A stretch of 64,000 nucleotides of DNA from Cryptomeria japonica (lineage: Eukaryota; Streptophyta; Pinopsida; Cupressales; Cupressaceae), in the NCBI RefSeq assembly GCF_030272615.1, contig NC_081408.1, positions 342,513,793-342,577,792 on the forward strand, in the 5' to 3' direction. Below the pieces are notes generated by a model. That model ran no database searches. It had not been told where the DNA came from and saw nothing but the letters and a program-made list of their open reading frames with translations. Shown here one piece after another: positions 40,457 through 52,298 of this stretch. Position 1 is the first letter of the stretch, and the number at the start of each line of letters is the position of its first letter. Position numbers and translations under genes: made by a program.

Positions 40457-41618
40457 CCCTTTTGGCTAAAATAAATCTTTTCTTTTATCTAAAAATGTCT
40501 ATTTCCCTCCACTTGCATTCTCCTCCATTTTCCATTAGCATGCTAATATTATTCTAGAACCCCTCTAACCCCTCATTAACTAGCCTAATTCCTCTAATCA
40601 TGTCACATCCCTAAATTTGGGGGAGTCACTTCTCCAAATTTGGAAGAAAGTCTTCTAAATGTGTTGAAGACTCTACCTTCTTCAACAAGTTAACTTGTTG
40701 AGTCTTCCAAAATTGTAAGGTTATCTAACTTTCAAAAAGTTAACCTCTAAAGTCTTCAAAGAGCATTTAATGCCTCTTACAAGACATCATCCTAGCCCAT
40801 GATGGTTGTCCCTTTGGCCATCCCTCAACTTTGCACAAAATTTTACCTCTTGGACAATAGCATGCTCCCTTGAATAATAGCATTATCCAATGATTTCATC
40901 CCTTGAGGTTATCCCTAATGCTTACTTAGCATCCTCTCAAGCCATCACAAAGTGACATTTGTCAACTTGGGATTGGATTGATAACTTTCAATCCCAACCC
41001 TTGTTAAGATTGCTCAATCTTGGCTATCCATTTCTATATTTTCTCTATAAATAGAGCCCATTTCTTCAATCTTAGGATCCATTTTATTTTGCACCCATAT
41101 TATAGTTATTTTGTTGTGCAGGTTATCAAGGAGCTCCAATTATTCATCTTCAAGCATCTAGGCCATCCTCATTGCATCATAGCTTAGATTATATCATATT
41201 TTAGATTATCATTTAGCTTAATTTCATATCAATTCCATAGCATTCTCATATCTCATCTTCATCTTAGCTTAATTAAATCACTTAATCTTTCAATTTGGAA
41301 ATACACCTCCATCTTGCATATCATATCAATAGTTCTTCATCTAATCACTAGGATCTTATTTGAAACCATTTTGATCCTAGATCTCATCCTTTGAAATCTC
41401 GTCCTTTAGGTTGTCATCTTAAAGATCAAGTGCTCTTCCAAGTGAGGGCCACCTTGAATCTTGAAGATCCTTGAAGATAGAGGACCATGAGACTGTTTTG
41501 AGCAGTTTGATTTGATGACCATGCTTTCTTCTTTTAAATTTCTTGATATAATGTTTCATGGGTGCATTTGATGTTTGCTTGTTGTCTTGTAGGCCTCCAA
41601 CAAATCAGGTGCACATTT

Positions 41619-41635
41619 TTGGTACCCACCATGGG
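41619..41635 (+). other. gypsy element primer-site candidate
   Basis: TGGTACCCACCATGGGG, five bases inside the LTR. The similar phrase TGGCGCCCACCGTGGGG follows the LTR of several Tat-type plant elements, which supports the lineage, although the matching tRNA was not worked out. Confidence 0.6.
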
Positions 41636-41699
41636 GCTTGACCCCTAAATTGACCAAAATCTTAACGTTTTTACGCAAGTCCGACCAAGAAAATTTTCA

Positions 41700-41965
41700 A
41701 AATCTTTTAGCACATATGTGGCAAGTTGTAGCGCATTCAACCTCTGTTTTAGCACGTTTGACCTCTTTTTTAGCATGTTTGACCTTTGTTTGAGCACATA
41801 CGTTTATTGTTCCCGCGCATATGCAATACAGTGTAGCGCGTTTACTAGCTGTTTTAGTGCATTTACATCTTTTGTCTTTTTCTGGCTTCTGACAATCTAG
41901 TGCATTTGCAATACGATTTAGCGTATTCATTCTCTAGTTTAGCACATTTGTACTCTTTTTTAACG
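41700..41965 (+). repeat. degenerate array of TTTAGCGCATTTG-like motifs, about 12 copies
   Basis: Units such as GTAGCGCATTC, TTTAGCACGTTTGACC, TTTAGCATGTTTGACC, TTAGTGCATTTAC, TTAGCGTATTC and TTAGCACATTTG are spaced roughly 22 bases apart. The reverse complement of the same motif forms an array at 51885-52035 near the other end of the element. Confidence 0.75.
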
Positions 41966-44163
41966 CATTTGTCACAGAGGCAAAAACTTTGTAATCTGTT
42001 TGGCAAATTAGGCTTGTCTAGCCCACCAAGTGATTAAGATTTTCACTAACTTCTTTTTTTGCAGGTTTCTCACAAATTCTTGCAGGTTGGAGGAGTTAAA
42101 ATTAGGATTTTTTATTTCTTTTTATTTTTTTCAAAGTTGGTTAAAAAATTCATATATCCTTTTGGGAAAAAGAACCTCACAATTTTAATTTGGTGCTTTA
42201 AAATAAATCAAACTTGTCTTTTGGGCTTAAAAAGAACATCACTTGCAAAGGTAAAAAGAACCACAAATGAAATTTTCCTTTCTTGCAAGTTAGGATCAAA
42301 ACACCTCAATTTGGGCTTAAAAAGAACAAAAAATCTTTTATTTTCTTGCAAAGGGAAAATTCACAATCAATATTTATTTGCAAGTTAAAAAGAACAATCA
42401 ACTTGTCCCTTTTGCAAATCGATTTACTTTATAGCAACGTGCTTTCAATTTGTTGACCAAGATTTCCATTTCCTAGTTTAGAAAACAATTGCTGTGTGGG
42501 ACTAAAATAAACATCGTGTTTGATTGGAGTAGCATCTCCAATTAGGACTTAGATAATCATTGCTTTGAAAGGTAAAACTAACTTTGTGTGCTTTGTCTTG
42601 AATGGTAGGTGTATGCTCTCCCCTTAATTGGGTGACCAAAAATCCAAGCCCATTATTTTCATGCTTTATTTACTTTCAAGCATTTAAAACCTTTAGAGGG
42701 TCTACCTTCCCCAAGCCTTGAGGGGGCTAGTGAGAAGGGTACAACCCAAGTGGGCAATGACTAAAACAATTTTACCAACCCACTATAATCAAATAAGGAG
42801 TCTGATGAAAATCCCCTCCAATGGCAGTGTGTATTTGATAGCCTTCTCCTAGTATCCTTGTGATGCGAAAAGCCTTTGTTCTAAAGGTTGGGAGGCCTCT
42901 TAATTGAGTTGATCATTTTTCACGCTTAACAAAACCTTTACTACGAACCATAGAAGTAGAAACTTTGAGCCGAGTCTGTTGCCATACATTGGCAATATCA
43001 TAGTGCAAGGGTGGGGAAGAATTTGCCCCTAAGATCACTCACCATACATCTCCCAAGATAAATACTCAATTGAGAAACAATTCTCTTTGGGTTAATTTCT
43101 GTAAAACGGAAAAAAATTGGGTGCCCTCTAGGGGGTGACACGACTAGTTGAGCTGAAGGAGTATCGAGTTGTGGGCTATGATATTGTCAATGACCCTTGA
43201 ATAAAAATTTTACTTTGTGTGTCTTATTTGTATCCAAAACAGTAAAAACATCGAGGATTTGAACACATCCTCAAAAGAACATACACTAAATGTTTAGCAT
43301 TAGGATGACCATTGTCTTCATGTGTGCTATGTATTCTTGTCACAAATGTTAAAATATCTTGCAAAAATCAATCAACTCAAAAAAAAATTCAAACAAAGAG
43401 GAATCATAAGTGGAAGAGATTTTCAAATCCAACAAAGCACCTTTTGAGGTGGTTATCAACTTTTCAACTATCTTTAGGCAATATTTTCATCCCACAAGAT
43501 TAGAGTATCAAACCAAGTGATCAAAAGTTATCATCCAAACTATCTCAACAACAATACCTAGCTAGGTATTCAAGTTTGTCAAATTTGGTTTCCATGTCGG
43601 GAAACTTGATCCATATCATTTGACGTACTTTGTCATAGGGGCCTATCGAACAAACCCTCTATTCAGACTACTAAGCTTGAGTATCAAAACTAAGTATCCA
43701 TATCAACCAACATCAACATTTTGATCATTTGTATGACCACTCCCCATATTTTGAGAAGAAGAAGTCTTCATCAAAAGACTAAGTTGAAGAAGAGACAACC
43801 TAGTCCTAGGGAGGTTATCAAGAGGAGAAAGTTTCTCTACATTAACCGTCAACTCTTTGAATCGTATCATATCTTCTTATGTCACATGCAATTATATCTT
43901 CAAGGAAAATCCAACGCGTTTAATGAAGAGCCTTTGAGAAGTAGGGCTTTTACTCAGAAGTCAGCATTAAGCCAACGTCTCAACAAAGGGGGAAAAATTA
44001 ATCCCACCTTCTTTCCAAAAATTTGTATCGAACCACCAACTCCACCAAGAGATGAATAAATATCAACCCCACTAAGAGAGGAGGAATTCACTTATTTAGA
44101 AGTATATTAATGCCCATTGTCACTTGATCTCGGAAAAACAAGGACCCACAACCAGAATCAAGC
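41966..44163 (+). other. gypsy element leader
   Basis: 2.2 kb before gag. The part at 42120-42410 repeats TTAAAAAGAAC-containing phrases. No recognised domain. Open frames at 43312-43503 and 43721-44059 may be a decayed N-terminal extension of gag but show nothing diagnostic. Confidence 0.5.
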
Positions 44164-45575
44164 ATGAGTTGTAGGGAGTCCAATCCTTTCTATGAGTACA
44201 TGAATATGGAGGAAGAGGAGATCAGCGAGGATGTCATCCTACAATGCCAACAAAGTGCCACCTTCCAAAATCTCATGGAAAGGCTTATAGAATCAGACAA
44301 ACAAAAATACCTCCTTGTGCTAAATAGTAAAGTATTCAAGATTCCCGAGGATTTTGACATGGATAATTCAAGGACTACCAATGAAAGAATCCCAAGAACA
44401 AGGGCAAGAACCTACACATTCAATACTCAGAGTAAAGAGCACTTGGGAGGAGACGACACCCATGACCAACACAACATCCACAACCGAGACGATACCCGTA
44501 ATCACGACAACATTAGTGAACAAGGGTATGCCCATCATCAAAGTTTCAAGGAATAAAATGTTCCCTTAGCCAACATCACACAACAACTACAAGCACTCCA
44601 ACGATAGATGCAGGATATGCAACAAGGGTCCACGACAAGGTACTCTTTGGAGGACATTTGTCCTTATCCTTTTGATAGAAGATTAAACATGGTGCCCTTT
44701 CCACCAAACTTGAATATACCAAAGTATGACAAGTACAATGGTAAGAGTGATCCCCGGGATCACATTCGGGAATTTTGCAATATGAGCTTAGAGTTTGCCC
44801 ATAACGACACTTACATGATGAGGGTATTCCTAAGAAGTTTGGGAGGACAAACAATGGAGTGGTTTTCAAAACTCACACCTCCTATCAAGTCATTTGATGA
44901 GTTAGTGAACAAATTCATTTCACAATACTCCTATAATATCCAACACGAGGTCACCATGCTTGACTTATGCAATACAAAACAAAAGAACAATGAAACTTTC
45001 ATGGTGTTATTACAAAGATGGAGGCGCATGGTCTCAAAGTACCCACGTGATGCGCCTTAAAAGGAGAAAATAGAAATTTTTATTGACAATTTGAATGACG
45101 ACATGAGTTATCAACTCAAAATACAATGTCTACCTACTTTCCAAAAGTTAATCGAGAATGGCATTCAAGTGGAAGAGGCCTCAATCAAGAAGGGAACCTT
45201 GAAATTCTCTAAGGAAGGTGCTAGTTCATCAAACTACACCTATAAAATCAATACAACAATAACTCAGACAAGTCCAAGTTTTGGACTAGGAACAATAATG
45301 TTGTTAATTATGGTATGGTGGATGCCAACAACGTAAAATCCAAGCAACCTATGCTAAATTTATCTAGTACACCACCCAACAACAATCAAAGAAATATCAA
45401 TCAAGGCACTAACAACTATCAGCGCACTACCTATCAAGGAAACAACAACAATCAAGGCAACAAAAACAACCAAGGGAACAACAACAATCAAGAGATCAAT
45501 AATCAAGCGAGTAACACCAACACTCCACCTCCCCAATATCGAAGAACGTTTACACATTTGGGGAAAACCCTATAA
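44164..45575 (+). pseudogene. gypsy gag
   Basis: The first piece (44164-44556) is acidic and His/Asp-rich. The conserved capsid region (44608-45060) has NLNIPKYDKYNGKSDPRDHI, MMRVFLRSLGGQTMEWFSKL, SFDELVNKFISQYSYNI and a final KNNETFMVLLQRWRRM, the retrotrans_gag pattern of Ty3/gypsy. A stop (TAA, 45058-45060) precedes a continuation with FIDNLNDDMSYQL and an Asn/Gln-rich tail at 45315-45575. No CCHC knuckle was found. The product would form the particle shell, but the stops and frame changes prevent it. Confidence 0.88.
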
Positions 45576-45593
45576 TCTGCATTTCGAGAACTC

Positions 45594-46963
45594 TTGGCAA
45601 ACAAACTCATCACATTGCCAAACATAGGCAATTTTGAACCCCAAGTCAAACCACCATGGTGGAATGACTCACACTATCGTGACTATCGTCGAAACAAGCG
45701 ACATCGCACAAATGATTGCCTAAGGTTAAAAAACCTAGTTCAAGACATGATCGACAAGGGTGATATAACGGTTGATGGCCATAAGACCAATGGTGACCAC
45801 GAGGCATTCAAAGATCCCCTTCCTAATTATGACAAGGGAGGAGCCACAACATCCAACAACAACAAAGGAGCCCGCATAAACCACCTCTATGACAACGTCA
45901 TTAATCACATATCGACATATGACAACCAAGTGAATGTCATAAAAATCAAGGATAAAAAAGAACACATGCCAATGAATGTGACAACAAGGGCACAAAAATA
46001 TGTCTTGAAGGGGACTACATCTAAAGAAATAACTCTTCCTAAGACTCAATATAGCTTGGTGGACCAATTGCAAAAGACACAGGTGCCCAAATATCGATAC
46101 TAGAATTGCTCAAATTATCACCAAAACATAAGGACATTTTGGAACAAGCTCTTACAGATACTCCAATTCCAAACAACTTGGACATCAATTGATTCCAAGC
46201 AATGGTGGCACTTATGATGGTGCCTCATAACCTATCTTTTTCAGAGCATTATGATGTCTCTTTAAGTCATCCACACAAAACCCCACTCCATATCGAAGTT
46301 CTTGTCTACAAACACTGGGTAAAACGTGTGCTAATAGATGGAGGAGTTGGCCTAAATATATGTACTTTAAAACTTATCAGTGCATTGGGATTCTCAAAGA
46401 AAGTTGTTGATCCCAAAAAGAAAATCACTATCAAGGCATATGATGATGAAGAGAGGTCGTCAGAAGGAATAGTGGTGCTACCCATTCAGGTAGGTCCTGT
46501 GCAGAAGGACACAATTTGCCAAGTCTTAAACATAGACTCGACATATAACATACTCTTGGGTCGTCCTTGGATCCATGAAATGCAAGCGGTACCTTCTACA
46601 TATCATCAATGTCTCAATTTCCCTTACAATGGACAAGAGATCTCAATATTAGCGGACACCAACCCCTTTCAGTATTGCAACACTATGAGACCAACTCAAA
46701 ATATTCTAGTACCACATAACAAGGAGGCCCAAGCTTCCTCATCATCCAATAGTCAAGAAAAACGCAAGTCTTTGTCCATAGACTTTGAAAATAAGATGAA
46801 GATAAAATACCAAGGCATGGGGGAATACTTTTTTGAATCCTTATGTCTATCAAAGTTGCCAACTTCGCCAAGGTCTCATAGACAACCTTCAACACCAAGG
46901 CACAAAGTAGCACAACCCATCAAAAGAAAAAAAATAAAAAAATTATCAAAAAATCATCACTAG
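45594..46963 (+). pseudogene. gypsy protease region
   Basis: 45594-46103 is a linker with WNDSHYRDYRRNKRHRTNDC and a charged tail. After a stop, 46202-46963 encodes a retropepsin: HWVKRVLIDGGVGLNICTLK, where the active site reads D-G-G instead of D-S/T-G, followed by IQVGP and STYNILLGRPWIHEM, the C-terminal ILLGRPW signature. The frame after it becomes Lys- and Ser-rich and stops at 46961-46963. Reverse transcriptase, which would normally follow, is absent. Confidence 0.85.
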
Positions 46964-47995
46964 GGTGAAAACCTGGTAAACAGGCACCTTGTGACATAAA
47001 AAAAATTTAAAAAATCAAGAAAAACACAAAAAAATGAAAAACAAATCAAAAAGTGCAATAAAAACAAGTGGTGAAAATCTGGCAACAGGTGCTATTTGTG
47101 ATAGAGCGGTTCCTCTATCTATTAATACTCATATTGTATCTTTAACTCCATCTGATCGAAGCCCATAGCCATCACATAACACTTATACACACAACATTAT
47201 CCTAGACATACTTAGCGTAGTCATTGTCCTTGATTATCTGAATCGGCTATCCAGAATCATATCCCACCATGGCTTGGTTATCAATGTACATATCCATATC
47301 GAAGTAGTATTGGCAGCAAAGGGCAAAATCCTGACCTCACTAGGGGCATTCTGCCCCCTAGGTGCTGACATTAGACCAAACACGTCGCAAGACAACAAGG
47401 ATCAAAACAACCAACAGTGAACATAGCAACATGAGAGCGCAACCATCAAGGATAGACATCAAGGACTTGAACTGATTTCAATTGAACAAAATATCTTTTT
47501 GCAAGATGTTTTATTCGACAAGAATACATTTCAAATAGCATGCATTCTTACTTATGGTTGTTGATTTTTTCTTATCATATCTCTTAAGCAACTAAAGGAT
47601 GTCTCCAAGACTACAGAAGCAGGGAGGGAATGTGATGTTTTCATTGTCTGTTATTTGGGAGTGAAGCCTTCTACTATGAAAATTTGTCTTACGACGTGAT
47701 CATGCAACATATCATTGAGGACATTTCTAATTTGTATGGGACTAAGGTTAACTCTTGTCTGTTTTATGCAAGAAACACTCAAGTCATCTTGGTTCAAATA
47801 TACCTTGATGCTTGTGTCGTCTTGCAATATCAAAATCCATGAAAGTTATACTCAGGTCATTGTGGTTCAATTATACCATGATGCTTGTATCCGCTTTCAA
47901 CAAATCAAGGCTCGATGATGAAAAAAAAAAGGGAAGCACTAGCAATTTGATCAAAACCGATGGCAGCATTGAGAACAAGAATGCTTATTAAGCCT
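46964..47995 (+). other. gypsy element, expected pol position, no pol found
   Basis: About 1 kb of non-coding sequence where reverse transcriptase would be expected. Neither strand shows the RDLNK, YVDD, RNase H or integrase signatures. The repeated phrase GGTGAAAACCTGG/GGTGAAAATCTGG (46962 and 47070) marks a duplicated short segment. Confidence 0.65.
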
Positions 47996-48440
47996 TGCAT
48001 TAGATTGCATGATCATTATCATTTTCATATCATTTTAATGATTGCAATTAGGTACATTATCATTATAATTTTCATATCTTGTTAAGGTTGCATTAGATTG
48101 CACCATCGTTATCATTTTTCATATCATGTTAAGATTGCATTTAGGTGCATTATCATTATCATTTTCATATCATGTTAAGGTTGCATTAGATTACATTCCC
48201 ATAGCTTATTTCATATCATTTTACGAGTGCATTAGTTTCATTATCATATTAATCATTACATGTCTTGCATTTTCACACATCTCATTTTCAAGATACATCT
48301 CATATCATTATCATTATCATTACCATTTCACATCTCATTTTCAAGATACATCTCATTATCGTTATCATTTTACATCTCATTTTCATGATACATCTCATAT
48401 CATTGTCATTATCATTATCATCTCATATCAAAGTAAATTC
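47996..48440 (+). repeat. 46-47 bp tandem repeat (5 copies) and a second CATCTCATTTTCA array
   Basis: Units starting TTGCATTAGATTGCA or TTGCAATTAGGTACA and ending in CATATCATGTTAAGG recur at about 47996, 48043, 48089, 48136 and 48182. From 48275 a different unit, CATCTCATTTTCAAGATACATCTC, repeats three times with CATTATCATT fillers. Such arrays are common in the 3' part of Tat-type elements. Confidence 0.85.
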
Positions 48441-49106
48441 ACATACATGAACATTACCACATCATATCAAGAACATTTCGCATGTTAAACGACATCATCA
48501 AAAGCACACAAAAAGGAGAAAAAATGTTAAACATTCACATAATCATCCATGTACATACATGCATTACATTTACCAGCACAATAAAAGGCATACACTCATC
48601 ACATGTAAGCATATCACCTGCTAAACATATAGTTAAGCATGATCATCAAAACATCTTAAGCAGATCACCTTCAAAACATTTAGAAGCATATCTAGCATCA
48701 CATCATCACACACATCACATAGGCAATCATCTGCATTATCAAAGAAAAAGTCATATAGATCCTGCATATCATATAACTCATCAAAATAAAGGCATCCATA
48801 ACATGTAAAAGCATAATCTAGTATCATATCATCATACCCATGTGTGACCCATGCTGGTCTAAAGGAAAATCAGAGATATAAGTCAAAACGAATCATCAGT
48901 GAAAGAATAAATGTCCAGAGTCCCTGGATATCACATCAATAAAAAAGTCCATGAATCAAGAGACATCAACATCTATCAATGAATCAATGTGTATTATATC
49001 AAAGCGATCAATCAAAATACAACAATGTACATCTCGAGGGAATCATCAAAGATACAATGATGTGTGTATATAATCAATAAAATACATCAAAAGAACATCA
49101 TAATCA
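48441..49106 (+). other. gypsy element 3' region, non-coding
   Basis: A+T- and CAT-rich sequence between the tandem arrays and the 3' end of the antisense gene. No coding domain was found on either strand. Confidence 0.5.
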
Positions 49107-52100
49107 TCATGGAGGAGGCTGAGAGTGGCTGCCTCCTGAATCCGACTACCTGGCTCCAGAGCCACCTGCACTGCCACTAGGAGGATCCCTCCTAGGACCC
49201 ATCACACCCTCATTGGCTCCTCGTCACTGGGAGCCCCCATGCTGAGAACTAATAGCATAACTCAGGGCACGTCGATCTGGGGGCACAACCTAAAAGTACA
49301 ACGTCCTATAATATGCAACTCGCTTTGTCTAATCAATGAGACTCCTAATGGTGTCCCCTATGCGGCTTCCTGTTGCGATATTTGCACTGTCTCCTCTGCA
49401 CGACCTCGTCACTCTATCTTTGTATCCCTCTCGGCTGTCAACTGTGTCACCTATGCCTGCAACCGCATGATTTGTCCCTGTGCCTGTACTAACTGAGTCT
49501 AGAGCCTCTGCACTAAGGACTGTAATCCTGCTATATGTTCTTGCTGCTAGTGATAGGGCATTGTGATCCGAATTGAGGGAGGTTGTGGTGCCTATGGGAC
49601 CTGTGTTGTCGGTACCTATGAAGAGCTCGCCTATTTGGTGGCTGATGGGGGAATCTCTAACCTCCTTCGTCGTACCAATGGCTGGACATCGTCCTCATAA
49701 AATCCCATGCCGCCCAATCCTACCCTCCCACCACCCAACTCCTCTAACTCTATCTCCTCATCAAAGATCTCCCCCCCATCACCGCCCCCAACTGCTACCA
49801 TGGCCTTTGGATGTACAGGCCCTTCACGACCTAGCATCTTTCTCCAACCACCACCTCTACCTCTCACCCCCTGGTCGCTGGATCCTCCTCTCCTATCTCC
49901 ACCATCATCCCAACCCAACTATCCTTTGCCCTGACCTACTCCCCGATCTCCCCCTCAGCCTCTCCTCCCCCTCTCCACACCTTAGCCTTGTCGGCCCCCT
50001 CGTCGTCCTCCATCACTACCATCATCATCGTCGTCGTCGTCAACCTCCTCTAATGGCGATATCGGCTCTCCTGGCCCTGTCAATCACGATAACCGATGGC
50101 TCATCATATACAGAGCATAATTATGGTGCATGCCCACATCAGTCACTGTCGGCCTCATATCCCACACAAAAAAAGGAAGAGAGTAGAACTCTGCACAGGC
50201 TAAGGCGTAATCTAAAGGTGGCCCCCACTCTACTCTCTCATTGTACACTCTCGCGTACGAAGTTGTCCCCTGTGGCATCGATTGTGGCCAACCAAACTGT
50301 CGATATACTCAGGACAATAAGAATCTCTCTAGCACATAGGGCGTCCACCCAATCATATATCTACTCTGTAACAACACGGGAACCTCTGTAGTGGCCTCCG
50401 GCTAGGATCACAATCCAAATATGGACGACAGACCACTGCATCCATGTCATCTAATACACACCTCCAATGCTCTAGCTTCCCTAGCATAGGTTGAGAAGTT
50501 GTCTGTCTATACATGTAAAGATAAGGGTAGCCCACTAGTCAAGATCTTTGCACAATGGGGCGCGTAATGGCTATATACTCCTAAGCCCAAATATGAAGCA
50601 ATGTGCACCCTGCTGCTAGACTGGACCCCCGATCCCTGTCGTATGCTATCTGGTGTAGCTCATTATATAGGTGTGCCAAACACATATCCCCCATGCATAT
50701 TGGGTCCTCTCTCATACCATCCGCCTAAGCACATGGCCCCATCCAACTAACAATCCATGTGATCTCCTATCTAACAAAAGGAAACCACCAACCAACCTAG
50801 CTATAATTGACGGAAGTGGGGCATATCTGTCCACCATCTCCTGCCAACCCACAGAGTATCCAGCAATGAGGAGATCACCAAAAATCTCCCATAGTGCATC
50901 AGTCCCTCCAATCTCCTCCACATCATATACTACCAGCTCGCCAGTGATCGGAATCTGGAGAATCGAATAGACATCCTCAAGAGTGACTGTAATCTTTCTT
51001 GTCGACAAGTGAAAGGTGTTATGCTCACTATGTCATCACTCAGCTAAGGCCATCAGAAGTGCTATGTTCTTCCAATAGGAAAGCATGAGCAGCAAGTGTA
51101 TCAAATCACACGCCTCAAGCATCACTCGATCTTCATCCGTCAATCGACTGTGTAGGGAGAGTGCCTTCGAGTATCGCTCCCGAAGTTGTATAACACCTAA
51201 GTCTACCTATATCAACACATGAGTACCATATCGGTTTCACTTATCAAGCATCAACTTTCAATCAAACATGGGCACCTATCAAAGTGACGACAATCACGAT
51301 ATCACACAAAGAATTCAAAATCAAACACTCTTGACAACTAAGTGGGTTCAACCTAACCTATCTATCAAAATCCATTCTCATATCGAAATCAAGAATCATA
51401 TCGCAATCAAATCTTATATCAAAATTAAGAAACATATCGCAATCAAGTCTCATATCGAAATCAATAATCATATTGAAATCAAGTCCCATATCGAATCAGT
51501 TGACCCATATCAATCTGTTTGACCCATATAGACAATTAGTTTGACCCATATCGACAATCAGTTTGACCCATATCGACAAATTTGACTCATATCGACCAGT
51601 TTGACCCATAACGACAAATTTGACTCATATTGACCAATTTGACCCATAACGACAAATTTGACTCATATCGACCTTTGACCCACATCGAATTTGAACCATA
51701 TCGACTCGACTCATATCGAACAATGACTCATACAGACCCTAGACCGATTTTTCGACATCATGTATCTCAACGGACGCAATCGAGGCATATCAACACATCG
51801 AAAAGATGCAAAATATCCTAACGAACCTAAAAATCAAATTCGCATGTGTCAAAAATTTCAAAAAACTTTAAAATGTTGTAAATGCGCTAGAGCAGTCGAC
51901 AAATGTGCTAAAACATATGCGTTGTACGACTTAACGAATGTGCTAAATAAACTAACAAATGCACTACAGAAAAAAATGAATGCGCTATGTCGTACGACAA
52001 ATGCGCTTCAAAACTAAACAAATGCGCTAAAAGATTAAAAAAAAAATAACGGAAAATGCCTTGGCGTACACGCAAAAATTTGGAAAAACTAGCGTAAAAG

Positions 52101-52227
52101 CATGAAAATCTAGCTCAAAAATCACAAAAGGGGGTTAGAAATTTGAACTTACTGGTGGGTTGTACTCTGCTGATCTCTGGTAGCGTCGAACTCGCTCAAA
52201 TCGATGTTTGTGGTAGGGGGGCTCCAT
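49107..52227 (-). CDS. antisense two-exon plant mobile domain (MAIN/MAIL-like) gene, mutated
   Basis: Minus-strand gene inside the plus-strand gypsy element. Exon 1 (52227-52153) encodes 25 residues starting MEPPYHKHRFERVRRYQ and ends at CCA|GTAAGT. Exon 2 starts at 51206 after ...GATATAG, in the same phase, with VDLGVIQLRERYSKAL. It then has LTDEDRVMLEACDLIHLLL, EHNTFHLSTRKITVTLEDVY and SILQIPITGELVVYD. This is the N-terminal part of the plant mobile domain (PMD, 'aminotransferase-like'; MAIN and MAIL1 are the known host proteins, needed for silencing and genome stability). Later parts include LHIWAQEYIAITRPI and VEWGPPLDYALACAEF, then an Asp- and Gly-rich tail and a coiled-coil-like segment (IAGLQSLVQRL, LTAERDTKIE). 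Several in-frame stops fall where Trp is expected and there is at least one frameshift (near 50355), so this copy is probably dead. The end (TGA, 49107) is the best guess in the broken frame. Confidence 0.82.
51365..51725. repeat. degenerate tandem repeats built on CATATCGA
   Basis: First part: about 21-base units such as CATATCGAAATCAAG and CATATCGCAATCAAG. Second part: TTTGACCCATATCGACAA and TTTGACTCATATCGACC units of about 25-30 bases. A related CATATCGA stretch recurs at 52570-52705 near the element's end. Confidence 0.8.
51885..52035 (-). repeat. array of AAATGCGCTAAA-like motifs, about 8 copies, inverted relative to 41700-41965
   Basis: Units AATGCGCTAGA, AAATGTGCTAAAA, GAATGTGCTAAAT, AAATGCACTACAG, GAATGCGCTATG, AAATGCGCTTCAA and AAATGCGCTAAAAG, about 20 bases apart. 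They are the reverse complement of the leader motifs, 10 kb away in the same element. Confidence 0.75.
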
Positions 52228-52298
52228 TTCTTCTCTCCTCTCTAAGCTCCAATCTCCAAATGACAAGTGCACAAATGAGGTGGAAATGGGCCACTTGA

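Larger units (their letters stand above)
37317..41614 (+). repeat. gypsy element 5' LTR, split by the 2.8-kb element
   Basis: Begins TATAGACACCTAAAACTTGC (TG changed to TA; the 3' LTR has TGTAGACACC) and ends AATCAGGTGCACA. Without the inserted 2806 bp it is about 1.49 kb. A promoter TATA box lies at CTCTATAAATAGAGCCC (41043-41059). The last 300 bases match the 3' LTR closely. Confidence 0.85.
51207..52152 (-). other. intron of the antisense PMD gene
   Basis: 946 bp, bounded by GTAAGT and ...TTGATATAG on the minus strand. It carries two different sequence arrays: ATATCGAAATCAA/TTTGACCCATATCGACA units at about 51365-51720 and the CGC-motif array at 51885-52035. Its existence is inferred from splice-site agreement and frame continuity, not from transcript data. 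Confidence 0.7.

Noticed and set aside
49573-50391. 272-codon plus-strand ORF
   Set aside because: It is the shadow of the antisense PMD exon, Pro/His/Leu-rich and without a domain.
51365-51725. CRISPR-like spaced repeats
   Set aside because: Units are degenerate, spacers are not unique, the DNA is a plant intron/retroelement, and no cas genes exist.
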